A DNA stretch of 64,000 nt from the NCBI GenBank assembly GCA_963781025.1, contig CAWADU010000003.1:2170001-2234000 (forward strand), in the 5' to 3' direction. Below, piece by piece: positions 56,620 through 64,000 of this stretch. The notes beneath the pieces were generated by a model. That model was not told the DNA's origin. It made no database searches and was given only the letters and a program-made list of their open reading frames with translations. This DNA comes from Tardibacter sp963781025 (lineage in GTDB: Bacteria > Pseudomonadota > Alphaproteobacteria > Sphingomonadales > Sphingomonadaceae). Each line of letters starts with the position of its first letter. Positions within the stretch are counted from its first letter, which is position 1. Position numbers and translations under genes: made by a program.

Positions 56620-58845
56620 TCACTTAATGGTGAGCTTGATGTCGTAGCGTTTGATTTCGCCCGGTTCGAGGAACGGCCCCGTTCCGGGACCCTCATACGT
56701 CAGCGCGTCGGGATCGAGGCCGCTGCACGGCTCGATGCCGACGACGAACAGGCCCGACTGCCAGCAACGCCACAGCGCCAGCCTGGGGAGCTGCGCCTTG
56801 TTGAACGCCAGCTCCAGCTCCATGCCTCCCGCCAGCGCTGGATTGACCATGCCCGCGCGGACGATCCCGTCGGCGTCGGCATCCGGTTCGAACGAGTCGA
56901 CCTCCTCTTCGGCGTCGTCGGCGGCGATCGGCGGCGATTGCTGCCATTGGGGAGCGAGCCGCTCGAGCGCGCCGGTCAGCTTGCTGCTTGCATCAAGGAA
57001 GGGGAACCCGACGTTGAAGTGATAGAGCACGCCATGCCGCGCCGGCCTGAAACCACGGTTGGTCACCGTATCCGACAGCGAAATCGAACCGTCGAACAAT
57101 CGCAGTTCGATGCGCCTGCGCAGGGTCAGCACCTCGCCGAACACGGCTGCCTGACGGATCTCACCCTCGCACCAGAGCACCGGGGTTTCGCCTTCCGACA
57201 GGCCATAGCCCATCAGTGTCGCCGGGTGCGCGGAGATGCGGCCATGCAACGGATAGTGAACCGACTTCCGCAACGCATAGGCCAGATGTTCGGCGGACCC
57301 TTCAGCGGGCAGGCCGTAATTGTCGAGGCCGCAGGTGGCTAGAAAGCCGTCGAGGCCGCGCAGGATGCCAAACCCGCTCTCGAGATCGTGCGGGAAGCTT
57401 GGGCGGGGCAGGCCGGTAGGCGAGTTCCAGCCGATATTGATGCCGCGAAACGTTATCGCCGCGAGATCGAAGCCGCGATCAACCGCGATCTCAAGCGTCA
57501 GTCCCGCTGCGTTGCGCAACAGCAGCATGCGCTGGCCCCGGCCGGGGCCGTTGTCGACGACGACCAGCCGGGCGTCGGCCAGCCCGCGCAGATCGGGTGT
57601 AAGGCGGCGCAATTCACCCAAGCTGCGATTCTGGCCCGAGCCCGGCATCAGGCCTACCGAAGATCGAGCGAGGCAGGCGTCCATGCCCCGCCCGCCATGT
57701 TCGAATTCGACGCAGGCTTCGATAAACTTCAGCCCAAGCGCGCCGTCTTCCACGGTCGGGAGGTCGCATGACAGCGGATCGGCTGGGCGTCCGTCGATTT
57801 TCGCCCAGATCTGATCGGCGGCATTGCTGTACAGATTGGCGAAGCCTTCGACATAGCCTTCGGGATGTCCCGCGGGCATGCGCGTGCCATGGGCGGCCAC
57901 CTCGTCAGCGCCCGGTCCGCCGCGCGTGATGATCTGCGGCGGCTCGCCCAGCCTGGTGAATCTGAGATAGTCGTTGTTTTCGCCGCACCATTCCAAGCCG
58001 GCCTGGTCGCCATAGACGCCGATCGACAGGTTGTTGTTGTTGCCCGGCGCCACCTGGCTTGCCCATAATGTTCCGGTCGCGCCGCCCTGGTAACGCAACA
58101 GGACATTGGCGTTGTCGTCCAACCGGCGGCCCGGACCGAAGGACTGAAGATCGGCGCAGACGCTGTCCAGCGTCAAGCCCGAGATATAGGCGGCGAGATT
58201 GAAGGCGTGGACGCCGATGTCGCCCAGGCTGCCGCCGACGCCGGCGAGCTTCGGGTCGACGCGCCACGCCGCCTGCTTGTGCCCCTCGGCTTCAAGGGAC
58301 GAGGTCAACCAATCCTGCGCATAGGACACCCGGATGACCCGGATTTTCCCCAGCTTGCCGTCACGCACCATTTTCCGCGCCTGACGAACCAACGGGTAGC
58401 CGGTGTTGTTCTGGGTGAGGACGAAGACCCGGTCCGCCTTGCGCGCGATGCGGACCAGTTCCACGGCCTCTTCCAGCGAGAACGTCATCGGCTTGTCGCA
58501 GATGACGTGGAACCCGGCTTCGAGAAACGCCTTGGCCGGCCCGAAGTGGAGGTGGTTAGGGGTGACGATCGACACGGCGTCGATGCGGTCGTCGCGCCGC
58601 AACTCCTTTTCCACCATCTCGTCGTAGCTGGCATAGGCGCGATCGGCGTCGATCCCGAGATCGGCCGCCGATGCCCGCGCATTGTCAGGATTGGAGGAAA
58701 GCGCCCCGGCCACCAACTGGTAGCGGTCGTCGAGCCGGGCCGCCATGCGGTGAACAGCACCGATGAAGGCGCCCCGGCCGCCGCCGACCATGCCGAGGCG
58801 CAGCTTGCGATTCGCGGCTTCGGTGCCGCTGCCCTTGATCGACAT
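56620..58845 (-). CDS. Gfo/Idh/MocA oxidoreductase fused to a DUF4432 aldose-epimerase-like domain
   Basis: One uninterrupted 741-residue frame with two domains. Residues about 15-390 are a Gfo/Idh/MocA sugar oxidoreductase: NAD loop GMVGGGRGAF (18-27), CDKPM (116-120, the EKP position) and GDIGVHA (208-214, catalytic D/H). Residues about 405-741 are a DUF4432 mutarotase-like domain: DNGPGRGQRM, DRGFDLAAITFRG, TCGLDNYG and LHGRISAHPATL with the histidine of HGRIS at 534. M400 begins MPGSGQNRSLGEL like a normal DUF4432 start, so two genes may have fused. I infer reduction of a keto sugar by the first domain and anomeric or other epimerisation by the second. GAGAGG precedes the start, 12 bases after the TIM-barrel gene at 58858. 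Confidence 0.85.
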   Translation of the reverse strand: MSIKGSGTEAANRKLRLGMVGGGRGAFIGAVHRMAARLDDRYQLVAGALSSNPDNARASAADLGIDADRAYASYDEMVEKELRRDDRIDAVSIVTPNHLHFGPAKAFLEAGFHVICDKPMTFSLEEAVELVRIARKADRVFVLTQNNTGYPLVRQARKMVRDGKLGKIRVIRVSYAQDWLTSSLEAEGHKQAAWRVDPKLAGVGGSLGDIGVHAFNLAAYISGLTLDSVCADLQSFGPGRRLDDNANVLLRYQGGATGTLWASQVAPGNNNNLSIGVYGDQAGLEWCGENNDYLRFTRLGEPPQIITRGGPGADEVAAHGTRMPAGHPEGYVEGFANLYSNAADQIWAKIDGRPADPLSCDLPTVEDGALGLKFIEACVEFEHGGRGMDACLARSSVGLMPGSGQNRSLGELRRLTPDLRGLADARLVVVDNGPGRGQRMLLLRNAAGLTLEIAVDRGFDLAAITFRGINIGWNSPTGLPRPSFPHDLESGFGILRGLDGFLATCGLDNYGLPAEGSAEHLAYALRKSVHYPLHGRISAHPATLMGYGLSEGETPVLWCEGEIRQAAVFGEVLTLRRRIELRLFDGSISLSDTVTNRGFRPARHGVLYHFNVGFPFLDASSKLTGALERLAPQWQQSPPIAADDAEEEVDSFEPDADADGIVRAGMVNPALAGGMELELAFNKAQLPRLALWRCWQSGLFVVGIEPCSGLDPDALTYEGPGTGPFLEPGEIKRYDIKLTIK

Positions 58846-58857
58846 GTTCGCCTCTCT

Positions 58858-59913
58858 TTAGTTGATGCCGAGCATGGTGCGATTGGAGGCGGCATCGCCC
58901 TTAACGCCCGCGAAGTCATCAAACACCTTGTCGGTGACGCGGATGATCTTCTCGCGGATGAACTTTGCGCCTTCGCGCGCGCCGTCCTCGGGATGCTTCA
59001 TGCAGCATTCCCATTCGTAGACGGCCCAGCCCGGGAAGTCATATTCGGTCATCTTGGAGAAGATGGCGTTGAAGTTGACCTGTCCGTCGCCAAGCGAGCG
59101 GTCACGCGCCGCACGCTTCAACCAGGGCTTGTAGCCCGAGTAGAAGCCCTGCTTGCCCGTCGGGTTGAATTCGGCGTCCTTGACGTGGAACGCCTTGATC
59201 CGCTCGTGATAGAAATCGATGAACTGGAGATAATCCAAGCCCTGCTTGATGAAGTGGCTGGGATCATAGTTGATGTTGCAGCGCGGGTGATTGTCGACCC
59301 GCTCCAGGAACATTTCGAAGGTTTCGCCGTCGAACAGGTCTTCCATCGGGTGGATTTCGTAACAGACGTCGATGCCATTTTCCTCGGCATGGTCGAGGAT
59401 CGGCCGCCACAGTCGCGCCAGTTCGTCGAATCCGTCTTCCACCAGGCCGTCGGGGCGCTGCGGGAAGGGATAGCAAAACGGCCACAGGAACGAGCCCGAA
59501 AAAGTCCCCATTGTCGTGACGCCGAGGCGGCGCGAAGCGGTGATGCAATCCTTGACCTGCTGGATCGCCCAGGCCTGCCGCTTGGCGGGCGCGCCGCGCA
59601 CTTCAGGCGGACACAGGCCGTCCATCATGCTGTCATAGGCCGGATGCACCGCGATGCACTGCGCCTGGAGATGCGAGGCCATGTCGGTGATGACCAGGCC
59701 GGCGTCGCGGACGATGCCCTTCAGCTCGTCGCAATAGGTCTGGCTTTCCGCCGCCTTCGCGATGTCGATGAAACGCTCGTCCCATGCGGGGAGCTGGATT
59801 CCCTCAAAGCCGCAGTCCTTGGCCCAGGCGGCCATGCCCGGCAGCGTGTTGTGCGGCGGCTTTTCGTCAGCAAACTGTCCGATGAACAGGCCGGGTCCCT
59901 TGATCGTGCGCAT
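58858..59913 (-). CDS. sugar phosphate isomerase/epimerase family protein (cytoplasmic)
   Basis: A 351-residue xylose-isomerase-like TIM barrel without a signal peptide, beginning RTIKGPGLFIGQFADEKPPHNTL. The metal-site glutamate is in CYEIHPMEDLFDG, further positions are in NINYDPSHFIKQ and AFHVKDAEF, and the last in VYEWECCMKHPEDG. Relatives with the DFPGWAVYEWECCMKHPEDGA ending are common beside Gfo/Idh/MocA genes and are thought to act on keto sugars or inositols. The gene overlaps nothing but is separated by only 12 bases from the fusion gene and 18 from the E1 gene, so it lies in the same operon. Confidence 0.83.
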   Translation of the reverse strand: MRTIKGPGLFIGQFADEKPPHNTLPGMAAWAKDCGFEGIQLPAWDERFIDIAKAAESQTYCDELKGIVRDAGLVITDMASHLQAQCIAVHPAYDSMMDGLCPPEVRGAPAKRQAWAIQQVKDCITASRRLGVTTMGTFSGSFLWPFCYPFPQRPDGLVEDGFDELARLWRPILDHAEENGIDVCYEIHPMEDLFDGETFEMFLERVDNHPRCNINYDPSHFIKQGLDYLQFIDFYHERIKAFHVKDAEFNPTGKQGFYSGYKPWLKRAARDRSLGDGQVNFNAIFSKMTEYDFPGWAVYEWECCMKHPEDGAREGAKFIREKIIRVTDKVFDDFAGVKGDAASNRTMLGIN

Positions 59914-59931
59914 CTTATCCCTCCAACGAAA

Positions 59932-61977
59932 TCATGAGTTAGCAATGGCGTATGATTGTGGCCGCCCTATCCCTTGGGCGGGTTTTGCCGCGACAAGTTC
60001 GCGGATCGCACCGACTATGGCGGCGGCGTCGGGGATCAGTGCCGATTGCAGCACTGGCGACGCGGGAATCCGAACGTCAGGCGTCGTGAGCCGGCGGACG
60101 ACAAGCGGCAGCGTGTCGTCACAAATCTCTCCAAGGCGCGTCGCGATCTCGGCCGCGAAGCCGCCGGTGCGAACCGCCTCGTGCAGGACGAGGACACGTC
60201 CGCCGCAGCGTTGGACGACATCGCGCAGCGCCGTCTCGTCCAGTGGCGACAGCCAGCGCAAATCGAGGACGGAAACCTCGATCCCCTCTGACGCAAGCTC
60301 GTCCGCCGCCGCCAGGGCATGGCGGAGCATCGTTCCCCAGGTAACGATCGCCGCGTGCTTGCCCTCACGGCGAACACGCGCCTGGCCGACGGGCTCGATC
60401 GCGCCGTCGGTGCAAACCTCGCCGCGCGTCTGGTAGAGCCCGCGCGCCTCGATGACAACGCAGGGGTCCGGATCGGCCGCCGCCGCCCGCAACAGCGAAT
60501 AGGCATCCTGCGGCGTCGCCGGAAGCGCGACCTTAAGCCCAGGAATATGAGCGAGAAGCGCCTCGATCGACTGCGAATGCTGCGCGCACGAACCCGGCGT
60601 CACGCCCTGCTGCATCCGTACCACCAGCGGCGCACTCGACCGGCCGCCGGTAATGTACCGGACGTTCGACGCCTGGTTGATGAGCTGATCCAGTGCGACG
60701 AACAGGAAGTCCGCCCACATGATCTCGACGATCGGCTTCAGCCCCGTAAGCGACGCGCCGACGGCTGAACCCAATATGGCATTTTCGGCGATGGGCGTAT
60801 CGAATACCCGGTCCTCGCCGAATTCCTTCTGCAGCCTGCGGCATGCGGCAAAGATACCGCCCGAGTTGCCGACGTCCTCGCCGAAGACGACGGTCTTCGC
60901 GTCGGTTTCGAGTTCCGCACGCAATGCCGCGTTGACGGCCTCGATATAGGTCATTTCGCGCGCCTCGCCGGCGGGCGCGACCTTCACGGGCCGTGGAGCG
61001 GCGATGACGTGCTGGCGGGCTTGTGCCGGATCGGGATGGGGGGCCTTCGCGACGTCTTCAGCGATGGCCGCAACGCGCGCTTCCTGTTCGGCGCGAATAT
61101 GCGCTGCTTCATCGGCCGTTATCCCCCCGGCCGCGATCAGCCGCTGTTCGACAAGCGTGATGGGATCGTTTGCTACGGCCTGCGCCCGATCTTCCTTCGG
61201 GCGATAATGCTCCATGTCGCGGTTATAGTGGCCCCAGAGCCGTGGGACGCGGCATTCGATCAGCACCGGCCCCTCGCCCTTGCGCGCCCTCTCGGCGGCA
61301 ATGGCGATCGTGTCGCGCACCGCAACGGGATCGGCGCCCGAAATGGTGGCGCCCGGTATCCCGTAACCGGCCGCGCGCTGGGCGATGCGGCCAACACGGA
61401 ACATCGCGTGCGTCGGCGTCAGTTCGGACCAGCCGTTATTCTCGCAGACTAGGATCAGCGGCAGCCGCCGGGCGGCGGCGAAGGCAAGCCCTTCATGCAC
61501 CGCGCCCTGGTTCATCGCGCCGTCGCCGATCGAGATGATGACCACCCGGCCGTTGCCCGCCGCGACGTTGGCAAGCGCCACGCCGCAACCGATCGTGACA
61601 CCCGCGCCGACGATCGAATTCTCGCCGATGAAGCGGCTGTGCGGGGCCATCATATAGGCCGACCCGGCCCGTCCGCCGTTGATGCCCGTGGTACGATGGC
61701 AGATTTCGGCCATCACACCGGTGGGATCAAGCCCGGCCGCCAATGCCCAGCCATGTCCGCGATAGGTGGCGATTACCTGATCGTCGGGTCTCAGTGCCGA
61801 GACAGCGCCCAACGGCACTGCCTCCTGCCCGGCGCACAGGTGAACCGAACCTATCGCAACCGGCGGGTTGGCGACGCTGAACGCAAGCGCTTGCGCTTCG
61901 AAGGCGCGGATGAACGCCATTTGCGCAAGCATCTCGCGAGCGAAGCCGAAATCGGCCGGGGATATGGCTGGTGACAT
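59932..61977 (-). CDS. fused E1alpha-E1beta 2-oxoacid dehydrogenase (TPP enzyme)
   Basis: A 681-residue protein joining both E1 halves. The alpha half (1 to about 315) has HLCAGQEAVPLGA, TYRGHGWALA, and the thiamine-diphosphate motif GDGAMNQGAVHEGLAFAA...ENN (151-181). The beta half (about 341-681) has MTYIEAVNAAL, VFGEDVG, DTPIAENAILGSAVGASLTGLKPIVEI and TWGTMLRHAL. It decarboxylates a 2-oxoacid and passes the acyl group to an E2 lipoyl protein, as in branched-chain or acetoin dehydrogenases, but no E2 or E3 gene is nearby. The start is ATG 61977; the frame is open 90 bases further. It lies 31 bases after the thiolase gene in the same leftward operon. Confidence 0.87.
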   Translation of the reverse strand: MSPAISPADFGFAREMLAQMAFIRAFEAQALAFSVANPPVAIGSVHLCAGQEAVPLGAVSALRPDDQVIATYRGHGWALAAGLDPTGVMAEICHRTTGINGGRAGSAYMMAPHSRFIGENSIVGAGVTIGCGVALANVAAGNGRVVIISIGDGAMNQGAVHEGLAFAAARRLPLILVCENNGWSELTPTHAMFRVGRIAQRAAGYGIPGATISGADPVAVRDTIAIAAERARKGEGPVLIECRVPRLWGHYNRDMEHYRPKEDRAQAVANDPITLVEQRLIAAGGITADEAAHIRAEQEARVAAIAEDVAKAPHPDPAQARQHVIAAPRPVKVAPAGEAREMTYIEAVNAALRAELETDAKTVVFGEDVGNSGGIFAACRRLQKEFGEDRVFDTPIAENAILGSAVGASLTGLKPIVEIMWADFLFVALDQLINQASNVRYITGGRSSAPLVVRMQQGVTPGSCAQHSQSIEALLAHIPGLKVALPATPQDAYSLLRAAAADPDPCVVIEARGLYQTRGEVCTDGAIEPVGQARVRREGKHAAIVTWGTMLRHALAAADELASEGIEVSVLDLRWLSPLDETALRDVVQRCGGRVLVLHEAVRTGGFAAEIATRLGEICDDTLPLVVRRLTTPDVRIPASPVLQSALIPDAAAIVGAIRELVAAKPAQGIGRPQSYAIANS

Positions 61978-62008
61978 TACTCTTGATCCATCGATTACCA
62001 ATTGACGA

Positions 62009-63181
62009 TTACAGGCGCTCGACGATCGTGACGTTGGCCTGACCAGCGCCTTCACAGATAGCCTCAAGCCCGAACCGTTCGTTGCGCCGCCGCAGGGCGT
62101 TCACCAGCGTGACCATAAGTTTGGTCCCGGAGGCGCCGAGCGGATGGCCAAGCGACAGGCCGCCACCGCACACATTGAGACGGTCCGGATCGCTCTCCAG
62201 AGCCTTCTGCCATGCAAGCGGCACCGACGCGAACGCCTCGTTGATCTCATAGAGGCCGATGTCGCTGATCGACATGCCAGATTTTTTGAGGGCTTTCTGC
62301 GTTCCGATGATCGGGCCGTCCATCATCAGGACGGGGTCGCAGCCGACCACCGTCAAGTGATGGATCCGCGCGAGCGGCTCGACGCCCAGCGCCTTCAGGC
62401 CCGCCTTGTTGACGACCATCAACCCCGACGCGCCGTCGCACATCTGGCTCGATATACCCGCCGTGGTCAGCTTCGCGCCGGGCAGGACGTTCAGCGCCTT
62501 GATCTTTTCCAGGCTGGCATCGAAGCGAATGCCTTCGTCGACGATGTGCATTTCGGTCGAACCGTCCGCCGTGGTGATCTCGATCGGCACGATTTCGGAT
62601 TCGAACTCGCCATTGCGCGTGGCGGCGGCCGCCCGCTGATGGCTCTGCAGCGCGAATTCTTCCAGCTCGTCTTTGGTCAGGCCATATTTATCGACCATCA
62701 TCTCGGCGGCTACGAACTGGCTGAAGGCTACGCCGGGGTAGCGCCGTTCCATCTCGGTGCTGAGCGGCAGGCCCAGACCTTCGCGATACGGCAGCGTATA
62801 GGCAAGGCCCATGGGCACGCGGGACATGCTTTCGACGCCGCCGGCGATGACGATGTCCATCGAACCCGACATGACGGCCTGCGCGGCGAAGTGAAGCGCC
62901 TGCTGCGAAGAACCGCATTGCCGGTCGACGGTGGTCGCCGGGCAGGATTCGGGAAGCTTGGACGAAAGCACCGAGAAGCGCGCGACATTCGACGATTGCT
63001 GGCCGACCTGGCTCACGCAACCCATGATGACGTCGTCGATCAGCGCCGGATCGGCATCGGTGCGATCGAGAAGGTTGTCGATCACGCGTGACGCAAGGTC
63101 TGCGGGATGCCAGCCGCTCAGACGGCCGCCGCGCTTTCCGCCGGCGGTACGCGCACCGGCAACGATGAAGGCTTCGCTCAT
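62009..63181 (-). CDS. acetyl-CoA acetyltransferase-type thiolase
   Basis: A 390-residue thiolase. C89 in DRQCGSSQQ is the nucleophile, and GGVESMSRVPMG, SLGHPLGASGTK (second-site His) and CEGAGQANVTIVE (deprotonating Cys) follow in order. The DRQCGSSQQALHFAAQ block is found in FadA-like enzymes acting on bulky or branched substrates. It is a different type from the thiolase at 42781-43959. It sits between an enolase-superfamily gene and the E1 fusion gene, so it may process a CoA ester formed in this sugar or aglycone pathway. Confidence 0.9.
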   Translation of the reverse strand: MSEAFIVAGARTAGGKRGGRLSGWHPADLASRVIDNLLDRTDADPALIDDVIMGCVSQVGQQSSNVARFSVLSSKLPESCPATTVDRQCGSSQQALHFAAQAVMSGSMDIVIAGGVESMSRVPMGLAYTLPYREGLGLPLSTEMERRYPGVAFSQFVAAEMMVDKYGLTKDELEEFALQSHQRAAAATRNGEFESEIVPIEITTADGSTEMHIVDEGIRFDASLEKIKALNVLPGAKLTTAGISSQMCDGASGLMVVNKAGLKALGVEPLARIHHLTVVGCDPVLMMDGPIIGTQKALKKSGMSISDIGLYEINEAFASVPLAWQKALESDPDRLNVCGGGLSLGHPLGASGTKLMVTLVNALRRRNERFGLEAICEGAGQANVTIVERL

Positions 63182-63241
63182 TCTATCAGTCTCCTGTTCG
63201 TGCAGATCGGCGTTGCGTCTCGGCGATGCGGGTCGACTCTG

Positions 63242-63261
63242 CCAATCGTTTTACAAAATGG
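63242..63261. promoter_or_regulatory. partial palindrome upstream of the thiolase
   Basis: TTTTACAAAA at 63249-63258 is a short palindrome with a further C/G pair, in the 91-base gap before the leftward thiolase gene. On the minus strand it reads TTTTGTAAA, the same nine bases found at 37995-38003 in the other beta-oxidation promoter. It may be an operator of a shared regulator, though chance is possible for a 9-base match. Confidence 0.25.
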
Positions 63262-63272
63262 TATGCCGTTTC

Positions 63273-64000
63273 CTAGACCGCCACACGCAGGTGCCGTTTT
63301 GTGTGGCGCTGCACGGCTGCGTCGTTGAGGCGCATGCCGATGCCGGGGCGGTCATATGGCTGGAGCCGTCCCTTGCTCACGCGGTCGAACGCACAGTCCT
63401 CGATAAGCCGATGCACCTGGTCGAATGGCCTGTCGGTCGGGAAGATCTCGACGTGATCGGCGCATGCAAAACCAAGGATGCAGTGTTCGTGCACCTCGGG
63501 ATGTTCATGGAATGACAGACGCATGCCAGCTGTGGCCGGGTCTTCCACCAGGTCCTTGACGGCTCCAACGCCGCCGATTGTCGTCGCGTCCAGACGCAGG
63601 ACGTCGAGAGCGCCCGATTGGGCCAGTCTGCGAAGATCGTCCGGGCGGGTGGATTTATCGCCGCAACCCAGTGGCGCGGTGGCGAAGGATTTCAGTGCGA
63701 CATAACCCTCGACGTTGGTCCGCGGGAAGGGGTCCTCGATCCAGGCGATGCCGAATTCCTCGACGCGCGCGACCAGATCGCGCTTTTCTTCCGCGTTCGT
63801 CCACGACCAGGCGAAATCCAGCACCAGCTTGGGCGCGGGTCCCGCCAGGCTCCGGAAAAGCGCAAGGCGGCAAGTCAGTTCCTCGATGTCGCGATAGTGG
63901 CCCGCCTCGATCTTGATCAGCTCATAGCCCTCTTCGACCCGGGCGGCGAGGCGTTCCACAAACGCGTCATCGGTTTCCTCGGGCAGCCCATAGCCTTCGA
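63273..64000 (-). CDS. mandelate racemase/muconate lactonizing enzyme family protein, C-terminal part
   Basis: The frame is open to the right edge, giving about 241 residues of an enolase-superfamily barrel. Metal-ligand segments are VLDFAWSW (Asp), WIEDPFP (Glu) and GCGDKSTRPDDL (Asp), and LRLDATTIGGV and SFHEHPEVHEHC supply the usual Asp-His dyad region. The segment for the KxK base reads IKIEAGH, with glutamate at the second lysine, so the chemistry may differ from the racemases. Most relatives dehydrate sugar acids. It is upstream of the thiolase in the same direction, 91 bases away. The N-terminal capping domain lies outside the window. Confidence 0.8.
   Translation of the reverse strand, partial: EGYGLPEETDDAFVERLAARVEEGYELIKIEAGHYRDIEELTCRLALFRSLAGPAPKLVLDFAWSWTNAEEKRDLVARVEEFGIAWIEDPFPRTNVEGYVALKSFATAPLGCGDKSTRPDDLRRLAQSGALDVLRLDATTIGGVGAVKDLVEDPATAGMRLSFHEHPEVHEHCILGFACADHVEIFPTDRPFDQVHRLIEDCAFDRVSKGRLQPYDRPGIGMRLNDAAVQRHTKRHLRVAV

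Noticed and set aside
58207..59937. 576-codon open frame on the plus strand
   Set aside because: It is antisense to the TIM barrel and Gfo/Idh/MocA genes, with no recognisable domain.
1..64000. CRISPR arrays, insertion sequences, prophage or integrative elements
   Set aside because: No regularly spaced repeats, transposase, integrase or phage structural genes were seen, and the only tRNA gene has no attachment-site duplication nearby.

Overview
The window is G+C-rich and reads as a chromosomal segment of an alphaproteobacterium, most likely a sphingomonad. Supporting signs are the block infA - maf - short RNase E/G-like protein - yacG - tRNA-Phe, a short-form HisG, argH - small lipoprotein - lysA, and a dense set of catabolic gene clusters. 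I see no rRNA, CRISPR array, insertion sequence, prophage or replication origin. Protein names rest on motif recognition by eye, without database searches.

Region 1 (1-21.7 kb) is mostly housekeeping. It opens with a partial CMD-family gene, then a Tat-exported flavoprotein with its own cytochrome c beside a divergent TetR gene and a palindromic operator. These are followed by a LysR regulator, the infA/maf/RNase/yacG/tRNA-Phe block, hisGD, an S8 protease with a lipobox and an outer-membrane-type C-terminus, a HAD phosphatase with dapD, a SulP transporter, a TlpA-like thiol oxidoreductase with a VOC protein, argH-lptM-like-lysA-galU, a frameshifted siroheme synthase, and a CorA/ZntB transporter.

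Region 2 (21.7-31.5 kb) is a nearly complete L-rhamnose pathway on two diverging arms: a DeoR regulator, rhamnose isomerase and a RhaDE-type aldolase-dehydrogenase fusion on one side, and rhamnulokinase, L-lactate dehydrogenase, RhaT and a tannase-family esterase on the other. The inferred route is L-rhamnose to rhamnulose to rhamnulose-1-P to DHAP plus lactaldehyde, then lactate, then pyruvate.

Region 3 (31.5-47.2 kb) holds a tartrate/malate-type dehydrogenase, a semialdehyde dehydrogenase and a D-amino-acylase. Next comes a beta-oxidation-like cluster (SDR, crotonase, two acyl-CoA dehydrogenases, a FadB-like bifunctional enzyme, thiolase, SDR), then an exported type-B carboxylesterase and an RraA-like protein.

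Region 4 (47.2-64 kb) is the most interesting. It encodes a three-part membrane/periplasmic sugar dehydrogenase (GMC flavoprotein, Tat-exported small subunit, cytochrome c) followed by a Tat-exported sugar-isomerase-like TIM barrel. Nearby are a decayed GH106 alpha-L-rhamnosidase, a GPH-family glycoside transporter and a MATE exporter. A leftward operon then encodes an enolase-superfamily enzyme, a thiolase, a fused E1alpha-E1beta 2-oxoacid dehydrogenase, a TIM barrel, a Gfo/Idh/MocA oxidoreductase fused to a DUF4432 aldose-epimerase-like domain, and a paralogue of the exported TIM barrel, ending at a clear terminator. My hypothesis is an oxidative (3-keto) glycoside-degrading system that makes a 3-keto glycoside outside the cytoplasm, cleaves it by elimination, and reduces and re-epimerises the product inside.
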